DNA of 64,000 nucleotides from Burkholderiales bacterium. GTDB lineage: Bacteria; Pseudomonadota; Gammaproteobacteria; Burkholderiales; Burkholderiaceae_C. This document shows positions 39,702 through 48,865 of this stretch, piece by piece. The position numbers were made by a program, and so were the translations under genes. Position 1 is the first letter of the stretch. Every line of letters starts with the position of its first letter. The notes under the pieces are model-generated. The model was not told the origin of the DNA. It saw only the letters and a list, made by a program, of their open reading frames with translations, and did not search any database. The DNA lies in NCBI GenBank assembly GCA_026400105.1, contig JAPLPQ010000047.1:1-64000 (forward strand), written 5' to 3'.

Positions 39702-40577
39702 CACGGGCGACTGCCGACCCGGGTCGGCCCTGGCGCCGGGCGCAGCACTGCCGAACTGCAGCAGCTGGGCCGCGACGCTGGCCGCGATCACCGCCGGCTG
39801 CTTGCCCGCGATGCCGGGCAGTCCGATCGGACAGATGATCGAGGCAAGTTCCTGCGGCTCGAAGCCGCGCGCTTGCAGGCGCTGGCGGAAGCTGGCCCAT
39901 TTGGTCTGGCTGCCGATCAGGCCGATGAAAGGCAGGTCGGCGCGGGCGCGCTGGCGCTGCAGGCAGGCCGCGACCAGCTCGAAATCCTCGACATGGCTGA
40001 AGCTCATGATCAGCACCCGACTGTCCGGCGCAAGATCGGGCAGGACGCGCTGGACCGGATCGGAAAACTCGGCCTGCACCGTCTCGGGCAGGCCGGCAGG
40101 AAACAGGCCGTCCCGGCTGTCGATCCAGCGCAAGGTGAAAGGCAGCGGCAGCAAGGCCTGCACCAGCGCCTGGCCGACATGACCGGCGCCGAAGATCGCC
40201 ACCGGCGCGCGCGCTGGCTCGAGTCCGGGCAGCCGGCTGGCCGCGGCCGCATCGGCCAGGTAATGGAATTGCAGCTCGGCACTGCCGCCGCAGCATTGGC
40301 CCAGGCTGGGCCCGAGCGCGTAGCGCCGGATCTGTCCGTCCAGGGGGGAAGCGCTGCCTTGCTGCAGCAGTTCGTGCGCCGCGGCAATCGCCTGCAGCTC
40401 GAGATGGCCGCCGCCAACGCTGCCTAGCAGCCGGTCGGCGCCGAGCGCCAGCCAGGCGCCGGGCTCGCGCGGGGTCGAGCCCCGGGTGGCACTGACCGTC
40501 ACCAGCACGGCAGGTCCCCGGTCGAGCAAGCACAGCAGGGCAGCCCGGTCGGTGGTGGCAACAGAAAAGGTCGTCAT
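39684..40577 (-). CDS. xdhC: XdhC-family molybdenum hydroxylase accessory protein
   Basis: A 297-residue protein with the XdhC/CoxI N-terminal domain (VSATRGSTPREPGAW, LLGSVGGGHLE, GPSLGQCCGGSAEL) and the C-terminal Rossmann domain (VAIFGAGHVGQALVQAL, FIGLIGSQTKWASF, PIGLPGIAGKQPAV). XdhC binds and sulfurates molybdenum cofactor for xanthine dehydrogenase-type enzymes. No xdhA or xdhB lies next to it in this window, so its target must be encoded elsewhere. Confidence 0.92.
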   Translation of the reverse strand: MTTFSVATTDRAALLCLLDRGPAVLVTVSATRGSTPREPGAWLALGADRLLGSVGGGHLELQAIAAAHELLQQGSASPLDGQIRRYALGPSLGQCCGGSAELQFHYLADAAAASRLPGLEPARAPVAIFGAGHVGQALVQALLPLPFTLRWIDSRDGLFPAGLPETVQAEFSDPVQRVLPDLAPDSRVLIMSFSHVEDFELVAACLQRQRARADLPFIGLIGSQTKWASFRQRLQARGFEPQELASIICPIGLPGIAGKQPAVIAASVAAQLLQFGSAAPGARADPGRQSPVRADAS

Positions 40578-40635
40578 GCAGCCCAGTATGCCAGCGGCTG
40601 AAGCGGCGACAGTGGCCGCAGCGCCGCCGTTCAGG

Positions 40636-41052
40636 TCACTTGACCAGCGTAACCCGGGTCTTGGCCTGCTCCGAGACCTCGGCCGCGACCGAGCCCATCA
40701 ACAGCTGCAACAGACCGGTGCGACCATGGCTGCCCATGACGATCTCGTCGCAGCCCTGCTCGGCCGCGAAGCGGCTGATCTGGTCAGCCGGGTGACCGAC
40801 CAGGATATGCAGTTGGTAGACCACACCAGCGGCGTCGAGACGGGCACGGGCCTGCGCCATGGCGGCCAGGCCCTCCTCGTGGTGAAAATGCTGCACGGCC
40901 TGGGCGCCGGCCAGGCTGCACGCCAGTCCGTCAACCGGCAACTGCACGTTGACGAGGTGGATCTCGTCGCCGGGACCGGCGCGGCCAGCCAGCTGGGCCG
41001 CCGCGCGCAAGGCGGGCTCGGAACCGTCTACCGCCAGCAAGAGCTTGCTCAT
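40636..41052 (-). CDS. Universal stress protein (UspA family)
   Basis: A 138-residue cytoplasmic UspA-fold protein beginning LLLAVDGSEPALRA and carrying the ATP-binding signature GSHGRTGLLQLLMGSVA (G-2x-G-9x-G-S/V type) near residues 108-124. It probably binds ATP. It lies 11 bases downstream of the second TerC gene, so the two may be co-transcribed. Confidence 0.9.
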   Translation of the reverse strand: MSKLLLAVDGSEPALRAAAQLAGRAGPGDEIHLVNVQLPVDGLACSLAGAQAVQHFHHEEGLAAMAQARARLDAAGVVYQLHILVGHPADQISRFAAEQGCDEIVMGSHGRTGLLQLLMGSVAAEVSEQAKTRVTLVK

Positions 41053-41063
41053 GCTGCCCAGGA

Positions 41064-41789
41064 TCAGTCGATCTTGTCTTCCAGTCGCATCGCGGCATGC
41101 TCGTCCGCCACCAGCACGTCATGGGCGCTGCGGCCCCTCTTCTTGTTGGCCCACCAGCCATAGCCGATCACGCCGACGGTCAGGATGATGCTGAGGACGG
41201 GGCCGTGATGCAGGAAATCAGGCAGGTAGGGCTGGACAGCCTGGTCGCCGTCGAACATCTCGCCCGCGGTCCAGGCGATCAGGCCGGCACCGATGTAGAC
41301 GATGACGGGAAAGCGGTCCATCAGCTTCATGATGACGGCGCTACCGAAGACGATCAGCGGAATCGACAGCGCCAGGCCGGTGATCAGCAGGGTCCAGTTG
41401 CCCTTGGCGACGCCGGCAATCGCGAGCGTGTTGTCCAGGCTCATGACCACGTCGGCGATCAGGATGGTCTTGACCGCACCGAACAGGCTGGTGTGCGCAT
41501 GGCCCTCGCCCTCGCCTTCGTCCTCTTCGGTCAGCAGCTGGACCGCGATCCAGACCAGCAGCAGCGCGCCGATCGCCTGCAGGAAGGGGATCTGCAGCAG
41601 GTAGACCGCGATCGCGGTCAGGATGATGCGCAGCACGATGGCACCACCACTGCCCCACAGCACGGCGACCTTCTGGTGCTGGGGCGGAAGGTTGCGCGCG
41701 GCCAGCGCGATCACGACGGCGTTGTCGCCAGACAGCACGATGTTGACCATCATGATCTGCATCAGGGCGACCAGAAATTCCATGTTCAT
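41064..41789 (-). CDS. TerC-family membrane protein (YjbE/YkoY type)
   Basis: A 241-residue membrane protein with about seven hydrophobic segments and the TerC motifs MMVNIVLSGDNAVVIALAAR and LIADVVMSLDNTLAIAGVAKG. A charged Glu/Gly-rich cytosolic loop (EEDEGEGEGHAH, about 88-99) separates the halves. YjbE/YkoY members in Bacillus export manganese to load exoenzymes; the same role is plausible here. No yybP-ykoY riboswitch fold was recognisable upstream. Confidence 0.88.
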   Translation of the reverse strand: MNMEFLVALMQIMMVNIVLSGDNAVVIALAARNLPPQHQKVAVLWGSGGAIVLRIILTAIAVYLLQIPFLQAIGALLLVWIAVQLLTEEDEGEGEGHAHTSLFGAVKTILIADVVMSLDNTLAIAGVAKGNWTLLITGLALSIPLIVFGSAVIMKLMDRFPVIVYIGAGLIAWTAGEMFDGDQAVQPYLPDFLHHGPVLSIILTVGVIGYGWWANKKRGRSAHDVLVADEHAAMRLEDKID

Positions 41790-41886
41790 GGACAGCTTTC
41801 TAGAAATGGGGTAGACGAAAAACGAGACGCGATCGTACTACGCAGACCGGCCAGGGTCATGCGTGGAACTACTTAACGCGCCCCGC

Positions 41887-42444
41887 TCAGCCCTGTTCGG
41901 GGTGGCTGACGGCCGGCCGGTACAGCAGCGGAAACTCGCGCGCCACCACGGAGCCCGCGATGTCCCAGGCGGTGCAGGTGCCGAGGTAGGCCGGCGTTTC
42001 ATCGGGCGCCGCCTCGGCGCGGCCGCGCTCCATGCCCTGGAAGGCGGCCGTCGCCATGTTGAACAGCAGCTCGCGGATATGGGTGCAGCCCTGCGCCTTG
42101 CCCAGATGCTGGTCGATCGCCTTGCGCCAGCCACCGGCCATGGTGCAGCCGACCATGCGCTGCATATGGGCCATGGCCTGCGGGCAGATGCCGTGCGGAT
42201 AGGCCTCCATCGAGACCGCGATCTCGTGCACCACCTTGGCGTCGTCGATGGTCGCGCGGATCAGCATATGGTGGATCGGCTCGCCAGGCTGCCAGCTGCG
42301 CTCGTTGCGGATCGTGAACAGCTCGGCCTTGGTGTCGAGCAACTCGCCCTCGACGTCCCACAGGCCATCGTCGCGCAGGAAACAGCGGAACCTGGTTTCG
42401 CGGGTATTGACCTGTCGGCGGGGCTGGGGAGCGGGAAGCGGCAT
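41887..42444 (-). CDS. DUF2889-family protein
   Basis: A 185-residue protein from ATG 42444 that matches the DUF2889 family by length and pattern: RFRCFLRDDGLWDVEGEL..., IHHMLIRATIDDAKVVHEIAVSM. Then come a conserved Cys/His-rich half (GCTMAGGWRKAI, GCTHIRELLFNMATAAF) and a C-terminal segment. It is cytoplasmic with unknown function. The Cys and His residues could bind a metal. Confidence 0.8.
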   Translation of the reverse strand: MPLPAPQPRRQVNTRETRFRCFLRDDGLWDVEGELLDTKAELFTIRNERSWQPGEPIHHMLIRATIDDAKVVHEIAVSMEAYPHGICPQAMAHMQRMVGCTMAGGWRKAIDQHLGKAQGCTHIRELLFNMATAAFQGMERGRAEAAPDETPAYLGTCTAWDIAGSVVAREFPLLYRPAVSHPEQG

Positions 42445-42493
42445 GTTATCGACTCGGAAACGGTAAAGGTTGAAAAAATGGCGTGCGCTGGCC

Positions 42494-43243
42494 TCAGTCG
42501 GGCAGCGGCAGGTCGAGCCGCTGGGCCAGTTCGCGCCGCAGCGCCTCGGCCCAGGTCCGGCGGTCACGGCCCTGCGCGGTATCGGCCTCGCCGACATGGA
42601 GCTCGGCCTGCAGGCCGGTGGCGCACGCCGTGCGCCAGAGCGACTCGAGCAGGCTGGTGTCACCGATATAGGTCGGCGCGTCGTGGCGCAAGCCGCTGCG
42701 CGCATCGGTGTACTGCAGCCCGATCAGCTGCACCGGCATCTCGGTGGCGACGGCGGCCTGCAGCAGGTTGGCGTGAAACGGCAGCAGGCTGCTGCCGTCG
42801 CCAGTCGTGCCCTCGGGGAAGACCGCCAGCCGGTCGCCGGCGCGCAGCCGCTCGGCCATCAGGTGCACCACCCGCATCGCGTCGCGCCGGCGGTCGCGCT
42901 CGATGAACAGCGCGCCCGAGCCCTCGACCAGGCCGCCGATCAGCGGCCATTGCCGCACGTCGGACTTGGAAACGAAGCGGCAAGGCAGCGCCGCGTTGAT
43001 CACCATGATGTCGAGCCAGGAGATATGGTTGGCCAGCACCAGCAGCGGCCCGCGCCCAGGCAGCTCGCCATGCACCCGCAGCTGCAGGCCCAGCAGCCCG
43101 AGCAGGCGGCGCGACCAGTCCTGCACCAGGGCCTGGCGCTGCTCGAAGTCGAGCCGATCGAAACGGCGTCTGATGATCCAGGCACCGTTCAGCAGATGGA
43201 CCAGCACGCGCAACAGGCGCCAGCCGGCGCGCAGGCTATTCAT
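42494..43243 (-). CDS. 1-acyl-glycerol-3-phosphate acyltransferase (PlsC family)
   Basis: A 249-residue membrane-associated acyltransferase with the family motifs NHISWLD (His-x4-Asp, near 74), FIERDRRRD and FPEGTTGDG (near 141). It adds an acyl chain to a lysophospholipid during phospholipid synthesis or turnover. The start at 43243 (MNSLRAGWRLLRV) precedes an amphipathic N-terminus; the frame extends to 43345. It follows the pyrC' gene by 13 bases, as in other betaproteobacteria. Confidence 0.9.
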   Translation of the reverse strand: MNSLRAGWRLLRVLVHLLNGAWIIRRRFDRLDFEQRQALVQDWSRRLLGLLGLQLRVHGELPGRGPLLVLANHISWLDIMVINAALPCRFVSKSDVRQWPLIGGLVEGSGALFIERDRRRDAMRVVHLMAERLRAGDRLAVFPEGTTGDGSSLLPFHANLLQAAVATEMPVQLIGLQYTDARSGLRHDAPTYIGDTSLLESLWRTACATGLQAELHVGEADTAQGRDRRTWAEALRRELAQRLDLPLPD

Positions 43244-43256
43244 GCGGCGGCCATTC

Positions 43257-44585
43257 TCAGGCGCGCGACGCGGCCAGGGCGTCGTAGGCGAGCTGGCCGG
43301 CCACCAGCGTGGCGCGCACCGACACCGGCAGCTCGTGGCCGCCAAAGGGGGTGTGCTTGCCGCGGCTGCGCAGCGTATCCTCGCCCACGGTCCAGTAGGC
43401 CTTGGGATCGATCACGCAGAGGTCGGCCACGCCACCTTCGACCAGGCGCCCGATGCTCGAAGCCAGCGTGCCCAGGCTGTGGCCCAGCACCGCAGCCGGG
43501 CCCTGGGTCAGCACGGCCAGCGCGCGCGCCAGCGGCACGCCGTCCTGCTCGGCCCATTTCCAGGCCAGGCCGAGCAGCAACTCGACCGCGGTGGCACCGG
43601 CCTCGGCCTCGGCAAAGGGCAGGATCTTGGCATCGGCATCGACCGGGTTGTGGTCGGACACCAGCGCGTCGATGGTGCCGTCGGCCAGGCCGCGGCGCAG
43701 CGCCTCGCGGTCGCGCTGCTGGCGCACCGGCGGCTGCAGGCGCAGGCGGCTGTCGAAATAGCCGATGTCGATGTCGGTCAGGTGCAGGTTGTGCACGCTG
43801 ATGTCGCAGGTCACCGGCAGGCCCTCGGCCTTGGCCTGGCGCACCAGCTCGAGGCCGGCGGCGCTGCTGATGCGGCACAGGTGCAGCTGGACCTGGGTGC
43901 CCGGCGCCTTGCAGACCCCGCGCAGCAGCTCGAACAGGGTCTGCAGCGCGATCACCTCGGCCGCGACCGGGATGCCGGCCAGGCCCAGGCGGCTCGCGAG
44001 CGAACCGCTGGCGGCCACGCCCTTGCCGAGCCAGAAGTCCTGCGGCCGCAGCCAGACGCTGTAGCCGAAGGTCGCGGCGTATTGCAGCGCGCGCTGCAGC
44101 ACCTGGGTGTTGACGATCGGCACCTCGGCCTGGCTGAAGGCGACGCAGCCCGAATCGGTCAGCTCGACCATCTCGGTCAGCACTTCGCCCTTCAGGCCGC
44201 GCGTCAGTGCGCCGAGCGGAAACACGCGCGACTGGTGCAGGCGTTCGGCGCGGTACTTGAGCATCTGCACCAGGCCGGGCTCGTCGAGCACCGGCTCGGT
44301 GTCGGGCGGGCAGACCAGGCTGGTGACGCCGCCGGCGACGGCCGCGGCCGTTTCACTGGCCAGCATGCCGGCGTATTCCTGGCCGGGCTCGCGCAGCCGC
44401 ATCGAGAGGTCGACCAGGCCCGGTGCGACGATGCAGCCGCTGGCGTCGATGACGCGGTTCGGGTTGAAGTCGACCGGCAGCTGGCCGATGCCGACGATGC
44501 GGCCGGCCGCGATGGCGATGTCGGCCAGGCGGTCGGTGCCGCTGGCGGGGTCGATCAGGCGACCGCCCTGGATCAGGGTTTTCAT
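43257..44585 (-). CDS. pyrX: PyrC' (PyrX-like) inactive dihydroorotase homologue
   Basis: 442 residues with the whole dihydroorotase fold (APGLVDL...LREPGQEYAG, AAAVAGGVTSLVCPP) but without the zinc ligands. The usual Asp-x-His-x-His-x-Arg reads VDLSMRLREPG (residues 58-68), so both His are replaced (Ser61, Arg63), and the later active-site His/Asp region reads SDHNPVDADAK. In Pseudomonas such a protein holds aspartate carbamoyltransferase in its active assembly without enzyme activity; an active pyrC must lie elsewhere. It follows pyrB by 23 bases. Confidence 0.9.
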   Translation of the reverse strand: MKTLIQGGRLIDPASGTDRLADIAIAAGRIVGIGQLPVDFNPNRVIDASGCIVAPGLVDLSMRLREPGQEYAGMLASETAAAVAGGVTSLVCPPDTEPVLDEPGLVQMLKYRAERLHQSRVFPLGALTRGLKGEVLTEMVELTDSGCVAFSQAEVPIVNTQVLQRALQYAATFGYSVWLRPQDFWLGKGVAASGSLASRLGLAGIPVAAEVIALQTLFELLRGVCKAPGTQVQLHLCRISSAAGLELVRQAKAEGLPVTCDISVHNLHLTDIDIGYFDSRLRLQPPVRQQRDREALRRGLADGTIDALVSDHNPVDADAKILPFAEAEAGATAVELLLGLAWKWAEQDGVPLARALAVLTQGPAAVLGHSLGTLASSIGRLVEGGVADLCVIDPKAYWTVGEDTLRSRGKHTPFGGHELPVSVRATLVAGQLAYDALAASRA

Positions 44586-44608
44586 GTGAAGTCCTTGTCT
44601 GTAGCGGT

Positions 44609-45568
44609 TCAGGCCATATTGCCGGCGACGATGCCCATCACGGCCATGCGCACCGCGATGCCGAAGGTGACCTGCGGCAGCACCACGCTCTGGCCGCCAT
44701 CGACCACGCTCGAGTCGATCTCGACGCCGCGGTTGATCGGGCCCGGGTGCATCACGATCGCATCGGGCTTGGCCCATTGCATGCGCTCGGGCGTGACGCC
44801 AAAGCTCTTGAAATACTCGTGGCTCGAGGGCAGCAGCGCGCCGCTCATGCGCTCGTTCTGCAGCCGCAGCGTGATCACGACATCGGCGTCCTTGATGCCT
44901 TCCTCGAGCGTGTGGCAGACCCGCACGCCCATGTCGGCGAACTCGGACGGCACCAGCGTGCGCGGGCCGACCACGCGCAGGTCGGGGCAGCCCAGCGTGG
45001 TCAGCGCGTGGATGTCGGAGCGCGCGACGCGCGAGTGCAGCACGTCGCCGACGATCGCCACCGACAGGTTCGTGAAGTCCTTCTTGTAGTGGCGGATCGT
45101 GTACATGTCGAGCAGGCCCTGGGTCGGGTGCGCGTGGCGGCCGTCGCCGGCGTTGACGACATGGACATGGGGCGCGACATGCTGCGCGATCAGGTAGGGC
45201 GCGCCCGACTCGCCGTGGCGCACGACGAAGATGTCGGCCGCCATCGCGCTCAGGTTGGCGATGGTGTCGAGCAGCGACTCGCCCTTGGCGGTCGAGCTGC
45301 GCGCGATGTCGAGGTTGAACACGTCAGCCGACAGGCGCTTGGCCGCGATCTCGAAGGTGGTACGGGTGCGGGTGCTGTTCTCGAAGAACAGGTTGAACAC
45401 GCTTTTTCCCCGCAGCAGCGGGACCTTCTTGACCTCGCGGTCGCCGAGGCTGACGAAGTTGCCGGCGGTGTCCAGGATCTGGGTCAGGATCTCGCGCGAC
45501 AGGCCTTCGGTCGATAGCAGGTGGATCAGCTCGCCGTTCTTGTTGAGCTGGGGATTGCGTTTTTTCAT
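44609..45568 (-). CDS. pyrB: Aspartate carbamoyltransferase catalytic subunit
   Basis: Makes carbamoyl-aspartate, the committed step of pyrimidine synthesis. The 319 residues contain the carbamoyl-phosphate site [13 protein letters not shown] (about 60-72), the HPTQ loop in [12 protein letters not shown] and [12 protein letters not shown] near the C-terminus. It starts [12 protein letters not shown] at 45568, one base after the pyrR stop. It is expected to form a complex with PyrC'. Confidence 0.97.
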   Translation of the reverse strand: MKKRNPQLNKNGELIHLLSTEGLSREILTQILDTAGNFVSLGDREVKKVPLLRGKSVFNLFFENSTRTRTTFEIAAKRLSADVFNLDIARSSTAKGESLLDTIANLSAMAADIFVVRHGESGAPYLIAQHVAPHVHVVNAGDGRHAHPTQGLLDMYTIRHYKKDFTNLSVAIVGDVLHSRVARSDIHALTTLGCPDLRVVGPRTLVPSEFADMGVRVCHTLEEGIKDADVVITLRLQNERMSGALLPSSHEYFKSFGVTPERMQWAKPDAIVMHPGPINRGVEIDSSVVDGGQSVVLPQVTFGIAVRMAVMGIVAGNMA

Positions 45569-45569
45569 G

Positions 45570-46091
45570 TCAGGCCTCCGCGTTCTTGTCTTGCACCACA
45601 AAGCTGAAATGACCTTGCGCGTCGCGCGCGAGCTCGAACGACTGGCTGATCGGCAGCGTCAGGCGCACGGCGGCGAAGTCGGCCTGCATCGGCAGCTCGC
45701 GCCCGCCGCGGTCGACCAGCACCGCCAGCTGCACGCTGGCCGGACGACCGTAGTCGAACAGCTCGTTGATCACGGCCCGGATCGTGCGGCCGGTATAGAG
45801 CACATCGTCGATCAGCAGCACCTGGGTGGCGTCGACATCGAACGGCAGCCGGGTCTGCTCGCTGCTGGCGCTCAGGCCGCGCTGCTTGTAGTCGTCGCGG
45901 TGCATGGCCGACGAGATCACGCCGATCTCGCCCTCGAGGCCGAGCTCGCGCTGCAGGCGCGCGGCCAGCCAGGCGCCACCCGAGGTCACGCCGACCAGCC
46001 TGAGCGGGCCCGCGCTCATCGCGATCAGGCCCTTGACGCCGCGCAGCAGCTCGGCATAGAGCGCTTCGGCATCTAAATGAATGAAACTCAA
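45570..46091 (-). CDS. pyrR: PyrR bifunctional regulator/uracil phosphoribosyltransferase
   Basis: A 173-residue PRT-fold protein with the PRPP-binding motif [16 protein letters not shown] (about 97-112). PyrR proteins sense UMP or UTP and control pyr genes, and many also have uracil phosphoribosyltransferase activity. The start is TTG 46091, overlapping the ruvX stop as TTGA, with GAGGAG six bases upstream. The longer frame to 46322 lies inside ruvX. It leads pyrR-pyrB-pyrC'. Confidence 0.93.
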   Translation of the reverse strand: MSFIHLDAEALYAELLRGVKGLIAMSAGPLRLVGVTSGGAWLAARLQRELGLEGEIGVISSAMHRDDYKQRGLSASSEQTRLPFDVDATQVLLIDDVLYTGRTIRAVINELFDYGRPASVQLAVLVDRGGRELPMQADFAAVRLTLPISQSFELARDAQGHFSFVVQDKNAEA

Positions 46092-46507
46092 GGCAAACTC
46101 CTCAAAAATTGTTCCAGGATGATGCAGGCCGAAGCCGCATCGGCGTCCTTGGCGCCTAGACTGTGCGCCTCGGTCGTGCTGTAGCGCTCGTCGACCTCGT
46201 AGACCGCCAGGTTGAAGCGCCCGCGCAGCTGGCGTGCGAACTTGAGCGCGCGCGCGGTGTTCTCGTGCGCGGCGCCGTCCGGGTGGAACGGCACGCCGAC
46301 CACCAGCGCGTCGGGCTGCCACTCCTTGATGCGGGCCGCTACCTGCAGGAAGCGCGCATCGCTGCCCTCGGCCTTGATCGTGGCCTGCGGCGTGGCGGTG
46401 CGCGTGATGCGGTTGCCGCTGGCCACACCGGTGCGCTTGGCACCGAAGTCGAAGGCCAGGAAGCTCATCTGGCCGGGCGGCACCACCGGTGTCGGCAGGC
46501 CGCTCAT
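46088..46507 (-). CDS. ruvX: RuvX/YqgF Holliday junction resolvase homologue
   Basis: A 139-residue RNase H-fold protein beginning FLAFDFGAKRTGVASGN and containing VVGVPFHPDG and YEVDERYSTTEA, the catalytic acidic residues of YqgF. Homologues act in processing the 5' end of pre-16S rRNA and resemble Holliday junction resolvases. It overlaps yqgE and pyrR by four bases each. An ATG at 46468 is a second possible start. Confidence 0.95.
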   Translation of the reverse strand: MSGLPTPVVPPGQMSFLAFDFGAKRTGVASGNRITRTATPQATIKAEGSDARFLQVAARIKEWQPDALVVGVPFHPDGAAHENTARALKFARQLRGRFNLAVYEVDERYSTTEAHSLGAKDADAASACIILEQFLRSLP

Positions 46508-47235
46508 GCCCGTCCCGCTCCGGGCGCCAGCATCCAGGACTCGAGTCCGAGCAAGGCCATGGCCTTGTCGTAGCGCTGCTCGATCGGGGTGTCGAAGATC
46601 ACGGCCGGATCGGCGGCCACGGTCAGCCAGCTGTTCTCGGCCAGTTCGGACTCGAGCTGGCCTTCGCCCCAGGACGAATAACCGAGCGAGACCATCACCT
46701 TGCGCGGACCGGCCCCCGAGGACAGCGCCTCGAGCACGTCGCGCGAGGTCGTCATCTCGAGCCCGCCATCGATGCGCAGGCTGGAGGCATAGGCCGAGGG
46801 TGTCTCGGGCTGCGCGTCCTCCGGCTCGCCGTCGGACTCGGCCGGCTCGGTCAACAGCGAGGGCGAAGCGACGCGCTCGAGGCTGCCGAGCGCTTCGCGG
46901 ATCGCCTCGCGCAAGGCGGGCGGGGTCTCGTCGCTGCCGAAGGCCTTGGCCTCGCCCATGGCCTCGTGCAGCACGAAGCCGCGCTCGGTCTGGATCGGGC
47001 CGCCACGCATCAGCGGCGCGCCCTTGAGGTCTGCGCGGCGCAGCTGCAGGTCGAGCCGATCGAACAATTCCCCGAGTCCGATATCGGCCGGCTTGTTGAT
47101 GATCAGGCCCAAGGCGCCGCGCGCGCTATGCTCGCACAGATAAACCACGCTCTTGCCAAAGAGTTCGTCGTTCAGCCCGGGCATGGCGATCAGGAAATGA
47201 TGGGTCAAATTAATAGGGGCGGTATCCGAACTCAT
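46504..47235 (-). CDS. yqgE: YqgE/AlgH family protein
   Basis: A 243-residue DUF179 protein starting [16 protein letters not shown] and containing [36 protein letters not shown] and [11 protein letters not shown]. It carries a family-atypical acidic/Pro-rich insert of about 30 residues ([15 protein letters not shown]-like region, about 120-148). The function is unknown, though it travels with ruvX across proteobacteria. Its start at 47235 is divergent from the photolyase. Confidence 0.92.
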   Translation of the reverse strand: MSSDTAPINLTHHFLIAMPGLNDELFGKSVVYLCEHSARGALGLIINKPADIGLGELFDRLDLQLRRADLKGAPLMRGGPIQTERGFVLHEAMGEAKAFGSDETPPALREAIREALGSLERVASPSLLTEPAESDGEPEDAQPETPSAYASSLRIDGGLEMTTSRDVLEALSSGAGPRKVMVSLGYSSWGEGQLESELAENSWLTVAADPAVIFDTPIEQRYDKAMALLGLESWMLAPGAGRA

Positions 47236-47260
47236 GGCTGCGAATTCTAAGCGGCGCGAC

Positions 47261-48757
47261 ATGACCACGACTTCCAAGAAATATGACAGCGGACTGATTT
47301 GGTTCCGGCGCGACCTGCGTGCGAGCGACCAGGCCGCGCTCTACCATGCGCTGAAGGACTGCAAAAAGGTCTGGTGCGCCTTCGTCTTCGACACCGACAT
47401 CCTGCAGCCGCTGCTGGATCGCGGCCTGAAAGCCGACCGCCGGGTCGAGTTCATCCACGAGTCGCTGCTCGACCTCGACGAACAGCTGCGCGGTCTCGGA
47501 CGCGCCAACGGCATCGAGGGCGTCGGCCTGATCGTGCGCCACGGCCCGGCCGGCGCCGAGATCCCGCAACTGGCGAGCGAGCTCGGCGTGCAGGCGGTCT
47601 ACGCCAACCACGACGACGAGCCCGGCGCGCGCCAGCGCGACCAGCGCGTGCTCGGCACGCTGGCCCATGCCGGCATCATGCTGCACCTGCACAAGGACCA
47701 CGCGATCTTCGAGCGCCACGAGCTCGTGACGCTCAACGGCCGGCCCTACGGCGTCTTCACGCCCTACAAGAACGCCTGGCTCAGGAAGATCACGCCCTTC
47801 CACCTCAAGCCCTACTCGGTCGAGCGCCACGCCGGCGCGCTCGCGCCCTGCCCGGCCGCGCATCCGGCCGGCGTGCCGGCGCTGGCCGACATCGGTTTCG
47901 AGCCGACCAACCTGCGCGCGCTCAAGATCCGCACCGGCAGCCGCGGCGCCCAGGGCCTGTTCGAGGATTTCCTGACCCGGATCGAGCGCTACCAGCAGGC
48001 GCGCGACTTCCCCGCCGTCAAGGGCCCGAGCTACCTGAGCGTGCATCTGCGCTTCGGCACCATCAGCATCCGCCAGCTCGCCGGCGTCGCGCACCAGATG
48101 CACCTGCAGGGCCTGGTCGGCGCCAGCACCTGGCTGTCCGAGCTGATCTGGCGCGACTTCTACCTGCAGATCCTGGCCAATTTCCCGCAGGTGGCGAGCG
48201 GCTCCTTCAAGCCCGAGTACGACGCGATCAAGTGGGAGCATGGCAAGCAGGCCGACGAGCAGTTCCAGGCCTGGTGCGAGGGCCGCACCGGCTATCCGCT
48301 GGTCGACGCCGCGATGCGCCAGCTGAACCAGACCGGCTACATGCACAACCGTCTCCGCATGGTCACGGCCAGCTTCCTGTGCAAGGACCTCGGGATCGAC
48401 TGGCGGCGCGGCGAAGCCTATTTCGCCGAGCGGCTGATCGACTTCGACCTGTCGGCCAACAACGGCGGCTGGCAATGGGCCAGCTCGAGCGGCTGCGACG
48501 CCCAGCCCTATTTCCGCATCTTCAACCCGGTCAGCCAGAGCGAGAAGTTCGACCCGCAGGGCAAGTTCATCCGGCGCTATGTCCCTGAGCTGAGTCAGCT
48601 GCCCGACGCCGCGCTGCACGCGCCCTGGCTGGCGGGCGCGCTCGAACTCGCAGCCGCCGGCCTGACGCTGGGCCGGGACTATCCGCGCCCCCTGGTCGAC
48701 CACGCACTGGCGCGCGAGCAGACGCTGGCGCGCTACGCGGTGGTCAAGAAATCCTGA
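47261..48757 (+). CDS. phrB: Cryptochrome/photolyase-family DNA photolyase
   Basis: A 498-residue flavoprotein that repairs UV pyrimidine dimers with light. It has the N-terminal antenna domain ([21 protein letters not shown]) and the FAD-binding half with [35 protein letters not shown] and [22 protein letters not shown]. The ATG at 47261 is preferred over 47234, which would overlap the divergent yqgE start. Class I CPD photolyase is most likely. Confidence 0.95.
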   Translation: MTTTSKKYDSGLIWFRRDLRASDQAALYHALKDCKKVWCAFVFDTDILQPLLDRGLKADRRVEFIHESLLDLDEQLRGLGRANGIEGVGLIVRHGPAGAEIPQLASELGVQAVYANHDDEPGARQRDQRVLGTLAHAGIMLHLHKDHAIFERHELVTLNGRPYGVFTPYKNAWLRKITPFHLKPYSVERHAGALAPCPAAHPAGVPALADIGFEPTNLRALKIRTGSRGAQGLFEDFLTRIERYQQARDFPAVKGPSYLSVHLRFGTISIRQLAGVAHQMHLQGLVGASTWLSELIWRDFYLQILANFPQVASGSFKPEYDAIKWEHGKQADEQFQAWCEGRTGYPLVDAAMRQLNQTGYMHNRLRMVTASFLCKDLGIDWRRGEAYFAERLIDFDLSANNGGWQWASSSGCDAQPYFRIFNPVSQSEKFDPQGKFIRRYVPELSQLPDAALHAPWLAGALELAAAGLTLGRDYPRPLVDHALAREQTLARYAVVKKS

Positions 48758-48777
48758 CGGCGGCCGCTCGCGTCAGG
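48753..48777 (+). terminator. Hairpin at the end of phrB
   Basis: CCTGACG (48753-48759) and CGTCAGG (48771-48777) pair around an 11-base loop that includes the end of the stop codon. No T-run follows, so termination is doubtful. Confidence 0.3.
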
Positions 48778-48817
48778 GCACGACCCGCTCGGCAGGCAGG
48801 GGGCTCGAGCGGCGTCT

Positions 48818-48825
48818 TATAGAAT
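48818..48825 (+). promoter_or_regulatory. Possible -10 box for thiD
   Basis: TATAGAAT lies 40 bases before the ATG at 48866. It overlaps an alternative ATG at 48824, which argues for the later start. No strong -35 was found. Confidence 0.45.
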
Positions 48826-48865
48826 GATTCGATTCGATCGGGGCCTCCCCCGACCAAGCTTGTTG

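Noticed and set aside
41790-41886. yybP-ykoY manganese riboswitch before the second TerC gene
   Set aside because: TerC genes of this type often have one, but I could not find the conserved elements in this short region.
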